Shown here: positions 10,492-20,902 of the stretch, piece after piece
Numbering within the stretch: the stretch's first letter is position 1
How the letters are laid out: each line of letters starts with the position of its first letter
Source of the DNA: Actinostola sp. cb2023
Lineage: Eukaryota; Cnidaria; Anthozoa; Actiniaria; Actinostolidae
NCBI GenBank assembly: GCA_033675265.1
Contig: JAUJYZ010001120.1
Coordinates: 62,001-126,000 of the forward strand
DNA length: 64,000 nt
Reading direction: 5' to 3'
Made by a program: the position numbers and the translations under genes
Notes under the pieces: model-generated
Database searches by the model: none
What the model was told of the DNA's origin: nothing
The model's input: the letters and a program-made list of their open reading frames with translations, nothing else

Positions 10492-13400
10492 CTAAGGATA
10501 TTTGACTGGCTTTACGCTGTCTACGTGCTCTTGGCAATCGCAACATCTCTCGCACGTAACCGCACAGCTCCAACACGTCACGACGTGTCCGCACGGAACA
10601 AAAGCGCACGTCTTGTAGTCTTTCTTGCAAAGTTTACACAGAAATCTTTCCTTGAAAATCTTCTGTTGTTGCTTGGCTAATGGAGTCATTCTCAAGTTGT
10701 TGGCTATGTCGGCGATGGGTGTTTCTTTGTCGTTTTCAGGACAAACAACTTCGCCGCCATCAGGTTGTTTGCGTGGACTCGATGATGGCGTCTTCGTAGG
10801 GGTTGAACTTGCTTCACTGGGCGTGGCAACTCTTTTTGGAGTTGGAGTACGATCTGGTACAGTAAGAAAACCACTACGAGGACTGAAATCTGGTTCGTCC
10901 ATCTTTCTTGGTAAATCTGGTTCAAATTTGAAAACCTGTTTGTCCAGTCGTGGAATAGTTCTTGGTGTAGTCGGTTCAAGTTTGAAAACATGTCTGTCCA
11001 GTCGTGGACTAGTTCTTTGTGTAACTGGTTCAAACTTGAAAACCGGTTGGTCCGGTCTTGGAGTTCTTGGTGTATCTGGGCCAAACTTGAAGACCAGTTT
11101 CTCTACGACTAGTCTAGGAGTCCTTGGAGTGGGGCCTGATCCAACTTTAAAAGCCTGTTTGTACAACATGGGCGTCCTTGGTTCGTCTAAAACTAGTTTC
11201 TCCAGTCTAGGAGTGCTTGGTGTGTCTGGTCCAAATTTGAAGAACTGCGTATCTGGTCTGGGAGTCCTTGGTGTTTGTATTCCACATCGTATTTGCATAG
11301 ATCTCGCCTTCTCGTCTGCTACCAGTCTCCACGCGTACTCAAATGACTCGACCACAGTCCTTATTACGTCATATTTATACAATTTTGGTGTCTTGTATTT
11401 TCTGTCTTTTCTGTGCTTGAGTAATGACGTCAAGGTCTTGAAGGCATTGGTCTTGTGTTTGGAGTCGCTGACCCAGTCACTTGCACACTCGTGAGTGTAA
11501 AAGGTGCAAAACTCGACCGTTGCGCGATGGAGATTTCTAGCAGTCATTCTGTTGTCCAGTTTGTAAGCTATCTTGTAGCATCGATAGTCTTCTTGGATTT
11601 CAATAAAGAAGTTCTTTCCTTTGTGCGAAGGGTATAAGCCTGATGCATAGTGATACCTAAAACACAACGAGCGTGAATAATATTAGAAAAGAAATAAATG
11701 AATGGATGAGTGAATGAATAAATGAATACATAAATGAATACATTATAAAGAAATGAGCGAATGAATGAAGAAATAAATGAAGAAGTGTATGAAGAAATAC
11801 ATGAATGAATGAATGAATGAATAAACAAATGAATGAATGAATGAATGAATGAATGAATGAATGAACAAATGAATGAATGAATGAATGAATAAACAAATGA
11901 ATGAATGAATGAATGAATAAACAAATGAATGAATGAATGAATGAACAAATGAATGAATGAATGAATGAACAAACTGAATGAATGAATGAATGGACAAATG
12001 AATGAATGAATGAACAACTGAATGAATGAACAAATGAATGAATGAATGAACAAATGAATGAACGAATGAATAAACAAATGAATAAATGAATGAATAAACA
12101 AATGAATGAATGAATAAACAAATGAATGAATGATGTAGGTTTTCTTCGATTGGTTTATCTCTAAACTTACTCGTCAATAAGAGCCTTGTCGCAGTTACCA
12201 AAGACCCGCACTGCATCTCTACACACTGCAATAATGACGTGTTCTTGAAAACTATTGGTGGCGTGAAACAGCTCGGACCCGTATGTCCGTTCAACTGTCT
12301 CCATCTCCGACAGCAACATATTTTCAGCTTCCTCGCTCGACACTCCCTTTAACCGCGCATGCTCGGCACGCAGTCCCTCGAGGGCCTCGAATTCGCGTGG
12401 AGCATTCCAATCTTCCATGATAAGTGGGTGGTTGGTGACAGCGGTCAATGCGTCCTCGCCATGCTCACTACGGAGCAACAGAGCATGGAAACGAGGTCGT
12501 CTGTCACGTGATAGGATGTATTTCCCTTGTAAGTGGTTTTGCTTCACGTTTAAGTAAAATTGATGCCTGAAATTTAACGTAGGAAAACGTTAATTTATAG
12601 AGGTTTTAGCAATTTCTCAAACAAATGTGGAGTCGCATCAACTACCAACACGTCTGTTTGATTGTTGCCCGGATTTTCGTAGAATATCGTCATTATTTTG
12701 ACCACCATCACATGTACGTATTATCCTATAATCATTAACACCAGCAGCACCTGTACTGTTATAATCATATAGCATACTAGGTAGATCAGCAGAACATCAC
12801 CATCAAACCATCGTCATCATCACCATTACCATCATACACACATACATAAATTGTATCACTACCATCTTCATCACCATCCGTTACCATCATCATCATCTTC
12901 ACCATCATCATTACCATCAACATCATACATACATACATAAATTATATCACTACCATCTTCATCACCATCCGTTACCATCATCATCATCTTCACCATCATC
13001 ATTACCATCAACATCATACATACATACATAAATTATATCACTATCATCTTCGTCATCATCATCATTATCTCCGTCATCATTATCATCACCACCACCAACA
13101 TTTGCTTCAGTTCATCTTCATCAGAAGTGTAACATCTGGTTAGATCAGGAGCATCGACATCACCGTCATCATATCATCACCATCATCACCATCATCACCA
13201 TCATCACCACTACCAACATTTGCTTCATTACATCTTCATCAGAAGTGTAACATCTGGTTAGATCAGGAGCATCGACATCACCGTCATCATATCATCACCA
13301 TCATCACCATCATCACCACCACCAACATTTGCTTCATTACATCTTCATCAGAAGTGTAACATCTAGTTAGATCAGGAGCATCAACATCGCCGTCATCATC

Positions 13401-13505
13401 ATCATCATCACCATCATCACCACCACCACCACCACCAACATTTGCTTCAGTTCATCTTCATCAGAAGTGTAACATCTAGTTAGATCAGGAGCATCAACAT
13501 CACCG

Positions 13506-13538
<33 letters not shown>

Positions 13539-14952
13539 CCACCACCAACATTTGCTTCATTACATCTTCATCAGAAGTGTAACATCTAGTTAGATCAGGA
13601 GCATCAACATCACCGTCACTGTCATCATCATCGTCGTCTACATACACACATACTACTTCCTTCGGTTATAATGATTGTACGGCTTCATGGTTCAGTGTTT
13701 CCACTAGCTGCATGTGGAACCATAAGCTCACCTTGTATTTTCTTGAATTATCTGGCTTTGATTTACAAAATACTTGACTCTAAGGTTAAATCGGTACATG
13801 TTGGACTTTCCCATCTGCATTCTGATCTCGTTGCGTAGGTTCAACCATGTTTCTTGTCCTGTTTTATTGCAGAACTTTAACCCAAAATAATCCATTTCTG
13901 CCGTAAGCTTTAGTCGACGACAAACCTTGATACAAAAAGAAATGTTTATTATTGTACAATTAATTGCTACAATTGAAATATTTTTAGAAAAAAAAAATTA
14001 AATTAATGCCGGAATTTTCGCTACAGATATTGTTGATTTGTAATCAATCCCTGGAGATCTAAAGTACAAACACGTAGCGGCCATGTTGGAGGTACAAACA
14101 AGAGAAGCTAACGAGGAAAGCTTTGTTATCGGGATCCAACATGGCCGCCATGACGTCACAAATGCATGCAAACCAGCAATATGCGGAGAAATTCCACTAT
14201 TTAATCCTATATTTCATCATTAAAATTTACCGACACTTTTGTTCAGATATTTTCGATTTCCATGTCTAACCTACTAGCCTCATTTTGATGTCCCGCATCA
14301 TGTCCCTGACCGTGTATCCGCCATGTTGAAATAGGGTGTATACCAGTTTAAACCGTGGTGCCGAGAACTCTTAGCCGGATAAAGTCCGCCGTTATTGTGG
14401 CATGAATTGATCCTATTTTGTACATAAATACTAGTTTTTACACAAGGCGTGACGATGAGTTCACTAACATAACACTTGAACTGCTTTGAAATGCATGTCT
14501 TGTTTACTGAAAAGCATAATCTACTTCGTTGTAAGTAGAGCTAAAGAGAAAGTGCAAGCACGCTTTCCTAACCGATACTCTTTGGCTGTTGGTACTGACA
14601 CACTGAAACAGAAAACTAATCTTTGTACTGAATTCGACCTATGTAATATCACTACAAGTTAAAATAAGGAAACTGCAAGACTACAAGAGCTACAAAACTA
14701 CAAGAGCTACAAAACTACACGACTATACAAGGCTACAAGACTACACGACTATACAAGACTACAAGACTACAAGACTACACGACTATACAAGGCTACAAGA
14801 CTACACGACTATACAAGACTACAAGACTACAAGACTACACGACTATACAAGGCTACACGACTTACTTCTTCAAGAAGCCATCTTCCTATAGCGTGTTTCG
14901 CAAGAGTAATGTTCTCCGTAGTTCCATCTAGTAAAATCACTGTACACAGCAT
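10492..14952 (-). CDS. MYLIP: MYLIP/IDOL-like E3 ubiquitin ligase (FERM + RING), four exons, ~613 aa
   Basis: Coding exons in transcript order: 14866-14952, 13732-13925, 12171-12566, 10492-11656. All have GT-AG borders and the phases join. In vertebrates MYLIP/IDOL uses its FERM domain to recognise membrane proteins such as LDL-receptor family members and its RING to ubiquitinate them. Seen: N-terminus MLCTVILLDGTTENITLAKH; F1 lobe with VCRRLKL, MDYFGLKFCNKTGQETWLNL and RVKYFV; F2/F3 across exons 3 and 4, with YASGLY and NLHRATVEFCTFYTHE near residues 262-282; RING at 566-600 (CKLC ... CGH ... CWSC ... CCDC). Human MYLIP is about 445 aa. The excess is a repeat and Ser/Thr-Pro-rich linker at about residues 353-530, placed between FERM and RING. 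The introns carry microsatellites. Identification rests on colinear FERM and RING motifs and is strong; the function is by homology. Confidence 0.93.
11695..12133. repeat. (AATG)n microsatellite in MYLIP intron 3
   Basis: Long run of GAATGAATGAAT interrupted by AACAAATGAATG and AATAAACAAATG units. The minus-strand frames over it translate into Ser/Phe/His/Ile strings and are not genes. Confidence 0.97.
12790..13640. repeat. CAT-rich microsatellite and ~115-bp minisatellite in MYLIP intron 2
   Basis: The left part is (CAT)n/(CATCAC)n with a duplicated block containing TACATACATAAATTATATCA. The right part has five copies of a unit combining CCACCAACATTTGCTTCA, CATCTTCATCAGAAGTGTAA, CATCTAGTTAGATCAGGAGC and a variable CAT/CAC run. 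Confidence 0.93.
14077..14149 (+). mobile_element. 73-bp element with GCGGCCATGTTGGA ends, copy 1 (MYLIP intron 1)
   Basis: GCGGCCATGTTGGA at the left is matched by TCCAACATGGCCGC at the right. The interior AACAAGAGAAGCTAACGAGG recurs inverted in the second copy at 40,087-40,158 inside PRMT5 intron 2. Confidence 0.7.
14690..14865. repeat. Short tandem repeat beside MYLIP exon 1
   Basis: Irregular repeats of CTACAAGACTACACGACTAT and ACAAGGCTACAAGACTACAC in MYLIP intron 1, reaching the splice donor of exon 1. Confidence 0.85.
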
Positions 14953-17094
14953 CTTGAAGAATCTCTGAGAATTGTTCAAACGTTTGCTTCAAGTCTGTTA
15001 GTGAGGTCTTTTCGCCTTAGCTGTAGCGAAGTAATGAAGACAGCGCTCTGGTGGAATCAAAGAGATTTCACTAGAGAATTCCCTAGAGGCTGGGTACAAT
15101 CATGACATTGCATTGTGCTATGAGTTCGTCATTAAGTTCGTTCCAATCGTACAATGGTAGTTTAATGGAGGAGAGTTGACAGAAGCACATGAATGTATGT
15201 TCATCACTTCGTGAGCACAATCATATCAAACAAGGCCGGGCTAATTTAAAAACTAAAAGCCAGATTCAACATTCATTCATGGAGAGAAGAGGAGTGGGTG
15301 TGGCCGACATCAACATATATGACACACGAAATTAATACGTATAAAAGCCGGTTTATGCAGCCATGAATTTAAAATAAGATTTATGGGAAAACAAAATAGA
15401 CTAAAAAGTAATAAAGGGTGAAATAGAAAGCTGAGAGATTGAAAAGGAAAAACGAGACCCCAGGTATGAGTCTAAAATGTTTCGACAATTTCATGACACT
15501 TTCGTCGCCATTGACTGATTGTACGACTAGTCGTAGAACCTTGGACGCTTGTAGCCTGTGTAACTAAGTGAAGCTCAGTCCAGACACTAATGCGTTTTCC
15601 TATTAAAAACGCACACATTTTGATGGTTTTGGCCTTGTGTCGACACACTAAACGATCGAACTTTTCAAAGTGAAGACATTCCGTTGAAACCGCTGGCACC
15701 ACGACTGAGTATCGATCTAGAATCTGATATTATGAAAATAATTTTGTTTTCAAGTTTGATTTCGGTCTTCGATGCTTGATTTACACGTATAGATAAAGAC
15801 AAACCATTTTCAAATCCAGTTCAACTTTGTAAGCTAGCTATAGGCAAATGAGCGTTTTCAAAGCGTATCAGCGGTTAGTGTGGACGGGCAAAAAAGCTGC
15901 AAGATCTCTAGTGTGGACGTTTCTGGAAACGCAAAACGCGTTTAGAAGACGTGCAAGTGTTGACGAGGCCTCACTCAGGTACTAGTGACAGCAATATCAA
16001 GACTTCTTTAATTAGGTTTCAAGTAATTAACAATAACTTGATCTGAAAACTGGTGGCGGCGGGAACTGTTCGTTTGTTTGGTCACCTACTGACACGCGAA
16101 TCCATCCAATACCAATAAATTTCAAATGAAAATTCCACATTTTATTTTTCCATACTTTATATTGAAATCAACCTCGTCCCAGGCCACATTTCTCTACTTG
16201 GCGGTTTTCAAGAGAAGTGATTGTGATACTGGGTACAAGGTTCAGAGCTGCTGGTTGGGAGTGTTTGCCGGTTGTGCCTATCCGAGACAGTGGTCTGAAA
16301 TAGTGAGAACTCGGTTTCCACGTTGCCGACTGTCGAGATTGTTGACATTGTAACCTAGCCTGTTTTTGCATACATGTGGCAGACGTTCTCTTTAACGTAT
16401 CTGAAATATATCTAGAACTGGAAATAACTCGTCCCGTGAACGGACGGAATTACCTCTAAAACTGGGTTGGCCAGGTTTAGATCCCGGGAGGAACTCAACA
16501 AAATTGGGAGGGGCTGTGCCTCCAGGTTTTTGAACCCTGACCTTGTTTTAGTGCAAACATTTCGATTTTCATACCCTGGTGAAACAACGCGTGGTGTTAC
16601 TTCGTTTTAATACCGTATTTCTGACTGACTTATCGTCATTTTTCAGTGTAAATTACCTAATTTGCTTTCCTGTTTCGGTGCGCGGTGGAAGGCTTGAAAA
16701 CCCGACCATGCGTCGTTCTAAAAGAGTGCCGCTACAAGAGCTTGATATAGTCGACGGGTATTCTATAATTGCTCCGAAACTGGTAGTGTTAAAGTTAGAT
16801 GAAATGTCTTCAAAGTGTCGGTCGGTCGGTGGATAAAGTTTATAATTGCATCAATAGTACCTGCTGTCTAACAAGCAGTATGTCTGCTAGACAAAGAATA
16901 ATACAGTTTGCCGCCTGTGAAATGGAGCTTTAAATGTAAAGGTACGTAGTTACACCAAAGAGTTTTTTTTTTTTCTGGACATTTTTACAAGTAACTGATA
17001 AAAAAACTTGTAAACTTGTAACACACATACAGTGAAATCATATCCAAACTTGAGGTTATTTCAACGTTCAGACAGGATTTCCCGTGTTTGTTTT
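14953..17094. other. Intergenic between MYLIP and the peptide genes
   Basis: Holds the 5' flank of MYLIP on its left. Several short open frames on both strands (for example around 15,500 and 16,150-16,370) show no recognisable domain and overlap each other on opposite strands. I annotate no gene. Confidence 0.5.
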
Positions 17095-17100
17095 AATGAA

Positions 17101-17250
17101 CCAATCAGATTTCGTCTTTATGGTGACGTTGTACTTCAAAACATAAGTCAGCCAATCAGATTTCGTCTTTATGGTGACGTTGTACTTCAGAACATAATCA
17201 GCCAATCAGATTTGGTTTTTGAGATGACGTAGTTACAAAGTACAATAAAA
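17101..17250 (+). promoter_or_regulatory. CCAAT/TGACG repeat promoter of peptide gene 1 (three units)
   Basis: Three units of about 50 bases begin CCAATCAGATTT at 17,101, 17,152 and 17,202. Each carries an inverted-free CCAAT box, and TGACGTTG (units 1 and 2) or TGACGTAG (unit 3) about 20 bases later. A possible TATA-like ACAATAAAAACC follows, about 55 bases before the start codon. NF-Y and CREB/ATF binding is inference from the words. Confidence 0.65.
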
Positions 17251-17299
17251 ACCGATTGAACACCAATACGACGTTATTACTTCAGTGAAAAGACTAAAC

Positions 17300-18437
17300 A
17301 TGAAGAACTTCCTCTTGGTTTTGTGTGTTGTAATGGTCGCTGCCTCTTGTTTCCAAACTACGATGGCAGGTAAGTGACCGCCTAAACTCGGCCCCATTTT
17401 TGTAACTATTCACCACCCCCTATACTACTTCTCTTGGCCGTCTCTTCAAGTGCAAAAATACCCTTCAAGAAGTTGGCCTCTTTGGTTCTTGTGAGCGAAT
17501 TTTAACTTGACAAAACAAAAATAAGACAAAACAACAACAACAAAAACAGCCGAATGTTCGACTAGTTTTCTAAAAGTATTTTTTTCGTGAGTACTGTTGT
17601 ACTTGTTGTAACTATTTTCTATTTATGTACAATACAATAAAAACCCGCATATAAGAAACTGCGGATTAAGAACCTCCAGGCTGAAATTTAGCCACTCAGC
17701 CTGACAAATGAAGCAGGTTCGGCTTATGAGAAAATGACTAAAGCTCAGAACACACCGGTACAGTTGGTGCTGAATACGCCGAGAAATATAATATTTACTA
17801 TACAGTTGGGTTGTTAATGTTTAGTGTGAATATTAGACCTTTCAGGGTCAATGTATACACCATATCAGGAACAATATTTATTTATTTTGCCCTGTAAATA
17901 AGAACCTGTTAAGAATTATATATATACATAAATATTTCCTTTTTATATGTATCTATTTTAAATGTAATTATGTCTTAATTAAGTGTCCCCGATTAGTGTA
18001 CCACTTGTGGTATGCTAGAAGTCTGACACGTTAATAAAGTTTATGTATGTAACCTATTCGGCCTGTTTTCTCACTAGACACCCAATATATAAGAACCATT
18101 TCAGCCTGACTTGAAAAAGTATGGGTTCTTTTATGCGGGTTTTTACTGTATATACACTGTATGTACCTATGTAATTCTCGATTTTAGCTTGACCATTGTA
18201 AATATATTGTAAAAACGTTTTCTAAAAATGTCCCTCTTTTCTAGATGGTAAGCTTACATATTTCCCTAAAACCCACTCTGTCTATTTTCTTTCCATTTTT
18301 CAGCGAAAAAAGAGGAGCAGTGTAAGTCAGATTACGACAGGGCATTCTGCGACAAGTCTTGCAATCGCGGTGATTGTCACAGTGTTGGGCAAAGAGATTG
18401 CAAAGATGGCTTGAAGTGTTGCATGTGTCCACAGTAA
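17300..18437 (+). CDS. Small secreted eight-cysteine peptide, gene 1 (67 aa)
   Basis: Coding exons 17300-17369 and 18304-18437. A third, noncoding exon starts at about 18,947 after a ...TTTGTAG acceptor and carries AATAAA at 19,033-19,038. Exon 1 encodes a hydrophobic signal peptide starting MKNFLLVLCVVMVAAS. Exon 2 encodes the mature chain with spacing C-x8-C-x3-C-x4-C-x7-C-x5-CC-x-C, ending -CCMCPQ. The mature N-terminus is Lys-rich (KKEEQ). Eight cysteines imply four disulfides and an extracellular role, such as an antimicrobial peptide, a small cysteine-rich coral peptide or a toxin-like peptide; I cannot choose among these. The signal and mature regions are on separate exons, as in many fast-evolving secreted peptides. 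The paralogue lies 2.36 kb downstream. Confidence 0.88.
17633..18150. mobile_element. ~518-bp TIR element inside intron 1 of peptide gene 1
   Basis: Ends TACAATAAAAACCCGCAT ... ATGCGGGTTTTTACTGTA are imperfect inverted repeats with TA at both borders; interior AAGAAC and CAGGCTGAA words are also paired. It is absent from intron 1 of the duplicate gene (265 bases against 934), so it probably arrived after the duplication. Confidence 0.75.
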
Positions 18438-18946
18438 AGCTATAGTGAAGGGTAAGGACAGTTCAGTTATTTGCGGTACCAGCTATAAAGAATATGTCAC
18501 TGGTCGTTTTCAAACAAGTTGAACTTCGAGATGAAATCGAGATGAAAACTTCAAACATGGCGACACAATTTTTTTTTTTTTTACATGGCGACACAACTTA
18601 GATTAATTGAATATCAACCACGTCATTTGCAATAAGAAAAACAATCCGCCTAGTTTCAGGCTTTCCCGATATTTACCAAAGAGATAAGAATAGAACTACT
18701 ATGACGTCACTTAAATGGCCGACGCACTAGTACTCAGGTCTCGCGCTTCGTACTCTGTCAGGGTAAAACGCCCTGGAACTAGCCGCTAGAAAACCACATT
18801 TCGTTATCTATTCTATCTGATCAAAATTAAACTGAGCCCTCTTCAATACAAGTAAGGGGGTTTTGGAACGGACTAATTTGCCTCTATTTCTTCACTGATT
18901 CCCAATAAGTCTACTGAATAAATCTCTGTTTTTGTTCTGTTTGTAG

Positions 18947-19052
18947 GTCCCTGGTGCTACTGTACAGCAGACACGCCCATGTTTACATAGATTTCAGTGT
19001 TGTTTGTAGTACTCTGTTATCACCTGCGACTGAATAAACAAGAAAACAAATC
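18947..19052 (+). other. Noncoding 3' exon of peptide gene 1
   Basis: Preceded by TTTTTGTTCTGTTTGTAG and nearly identical to 20,756-20,862 of the duplicate gene. AATAAA at 19,033-19,038. The splice donor after the stop codon (GGTAAGG at about 18,451) supports a spliced 3' UTR. Confidence 0.75.
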
Positions 19053-19410
19053 CCGTGTTCAGTGACATGTGTTCTGAATATATTAAATTGTAAATATATG
19101 GCATACACATTTTATAAGCCTCCCCCTCTCACCTCGATTAAGCGCCAAACCACTTCCTTCCCCTCTCACAAAAGACAAATACATACCAACACAAGACGCG
19201 GGGTTCTAGACAATCTACGTTCATAAGTGAAATCATTTTGAATATTGTCCAACTCGTAGCTTACAACTTTGGATGCGAAACAGCATTCTTAAAATACAGC
19301 GAAACCAAACTAGGTCATTTCAACTACATTCAACTACAAAAAAAAATGCTTTATTGAACCTATCAGATTACTTCTTTGTCGTGACGATGCGCACTAGAAA
19401 ATACTGCCAA

Positions 19411-19610
19411 CCAATCAGATTTTGTCTTTATGGTGACGTTGCACTTCAGAACATAATCAGCCAATCAGATTTCGTCTTTGTGGTGACGTTGCACTTCAGA
19501 ACATAATCAGCCAATCAGATTTCGTCTTTGTGGTGACGTTGTACTTCAGAACATAAGTCAGCCAATCAGATTTGGTTTTTGAGATGACGTAGTTACAAAG
19601 TACAATAAAA
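19411..19610 (+). promoter_or_regulatory. CCAAT/TGACG repeat promoter of peptide gene 2 (four units)
   Basis: Units begin CCAATCAGATTT at 19,411, 19,461, 19,511 and 19,562, each followed by GGTGACGTTG or GATGACGTAG. Same arrangement as upstream of gene 1 but with one more unit. It ends in the same ACAATAAAAACCGATTGAAC segment before the transcription start. Confidence 0.65.
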
Positions 19611-19659
19611 ACCGATTGAACACCAATACGACGTTATTACTTCAGTGAAAAGATTGAAC

Positions 19660-20125
19660 ATGAAGAACTTCCTCTTGGTTTTGTGTGTTGTAATGGTCGC
19701 TGCCTCTTGTTTCCAAACTACGATGACAGGTAAGTGTTTTAATCTTGTAGCCCATATAAGGTAATGAACACGCATAATTTCCAACCAGCTTAAGTGCAGA
19801 AACGCCTTGCAAGGCCCTTTTTAGTCCCTCTGAAGACGTACAAAACACGCAAGACAAAAACGTACAACACGAGCAGAAACCAAAAATATTTTCAGCCCAC
19901 AACCTGGACTTGAACGAAGCTGCCAAAATCATCTCTTTATCGGCCTCGGAACTTTCCTATCCCCTATTTACCTTCCTTGTTCTTCGTTTCTCAGCGCCAA
20001 ACGATGTTTGCGAGTCGGACGATGACATAGCATTCTGCGCCACGTCTTGTAACCGTGGCGATTGTACATCTGTTGGAGACAGGGATTGTAAAGACGGCTT
20101 GAAGTGTTGTATGTGTCCACAGTAA
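19660..20125 (+). CDS. Small secreted eight-cysteine peptide, gene 2 (66 aa)
   Basis: Coding exons 19660-19729 and 19995-20125. Noncoding third exon from 20,756, with AATAAA at 20,842-20,847. The signal-peptide exon is identical to gene 1 except for its last residue. The mature chain keeps the same cysteine spacing (x8, x3, x4, x7, x5, CC, x1) and the CNRGDC and DCKDGLKCCMCPQ segments, but its N-terminal part is acidic (ESDDD) where gene 1 is basic. A recent tandem duplication that includes promoter, exons and 3' UTR is seen directly. The function is unknown: secreted disulfide-rich defence, venom-like or structural peptide. Confidence 0.88.
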
Positions 20126-20755
20126 AGCTGAACGGTAAGGACAGCCGAGACCATGATTTTTTACGTCACTTTGAACACGTTTTCTATCTGGCAGTAGTTT
20201 GACACCATTAGATAGTTCAATTTGTTTCTAACTTTTAGCACTAAAAGAACTTTATAGCCAAAGTTAATATATGGAATAAAAGGGGGGTCACCGACTTCGT
20301 TGGGGTGTAGATTGAGGATTTTTTTTGTCACTTTATAGGGCAAAAACATGCGAATGAACATGATCTTGAACGAAACTTGATTTGGTAGGGACTAGAGTAG
20401 ATTAACATTCATTTTCGCTCCCCAAACGAAACGACATTTCTTCAGTCTAGATCATTCCAACATGAAAACCTCAAAAGTCGCTTACACTGTGGAACGCTTA
20501 CACTGCGGTGGAACAACGTTTTCAAAACTACTTTAGAAGACGCGAACTCTGATGACAAAAAGAGAAAAAATATTTTCTTCAGTCGCATATAATTTACCCC
20601 AAAATTAGATCAATCGGTCTTTTTTACTGAGTGAACCGTTTTTGTATCGAATTTGCCATTTCAATAATAATATATAATAATATATTAAAGGTTATTCTAA
20701 AACACACTGATTTCTGATAATAAAAGTCTAATAAATGTTTTTGTTCTGTTTGTAG

Positions 20756-20862
20756 GTCCCTGGTGCTACTATACAGTAAACACGCCCATGTTTACACATA
20801 TTTCAGTGTTGTTTGTAGTACTCTGTTATCACCTGCGACTGAATAAACAAGAAGACAAATCC
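20756..20862 (+). other. Noncoding 3' exon of peptide gene 2
   Basis: Starts GTCCCTGGTGCTACTATACA after a TTTGTAG acceptor. The polyadenylation signal is followed within about 55 bases by the first unit of the G-rich minisatellite. Confidence 0.72.
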
Positions 20863-20902
20863 AGTGTCGTGTCGTTTACATGCTTTGCTTGTACAGCACT
20901 CA

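Noticed and set aside
10625..11494. 289-codon plus-strand frame
   Set aside because: Antisense to the MYLIP repeat and RING exon; the repeats keep the opposite frame open.
11568..12294. Minus-strand frames rich in SFIHSFIHLFIH
   Set aside because: Translation of the (AATG)n microsatellite in MYLIP intron 3.
15472..16371. Several 60-76-codon frames on both strands between MYLIP and the peptide genes
   Set aside because: Mutually overlapping on opposite strands and without domain or splice support.
19910..20125. Single-exon 71-codon reading of peptide gene 2
   Set aside because: The upstream part of this frame is intron; the acceptor at 19,994 and the conserved signal-peptide exon at 19,660 give the better model shared with gene 1.
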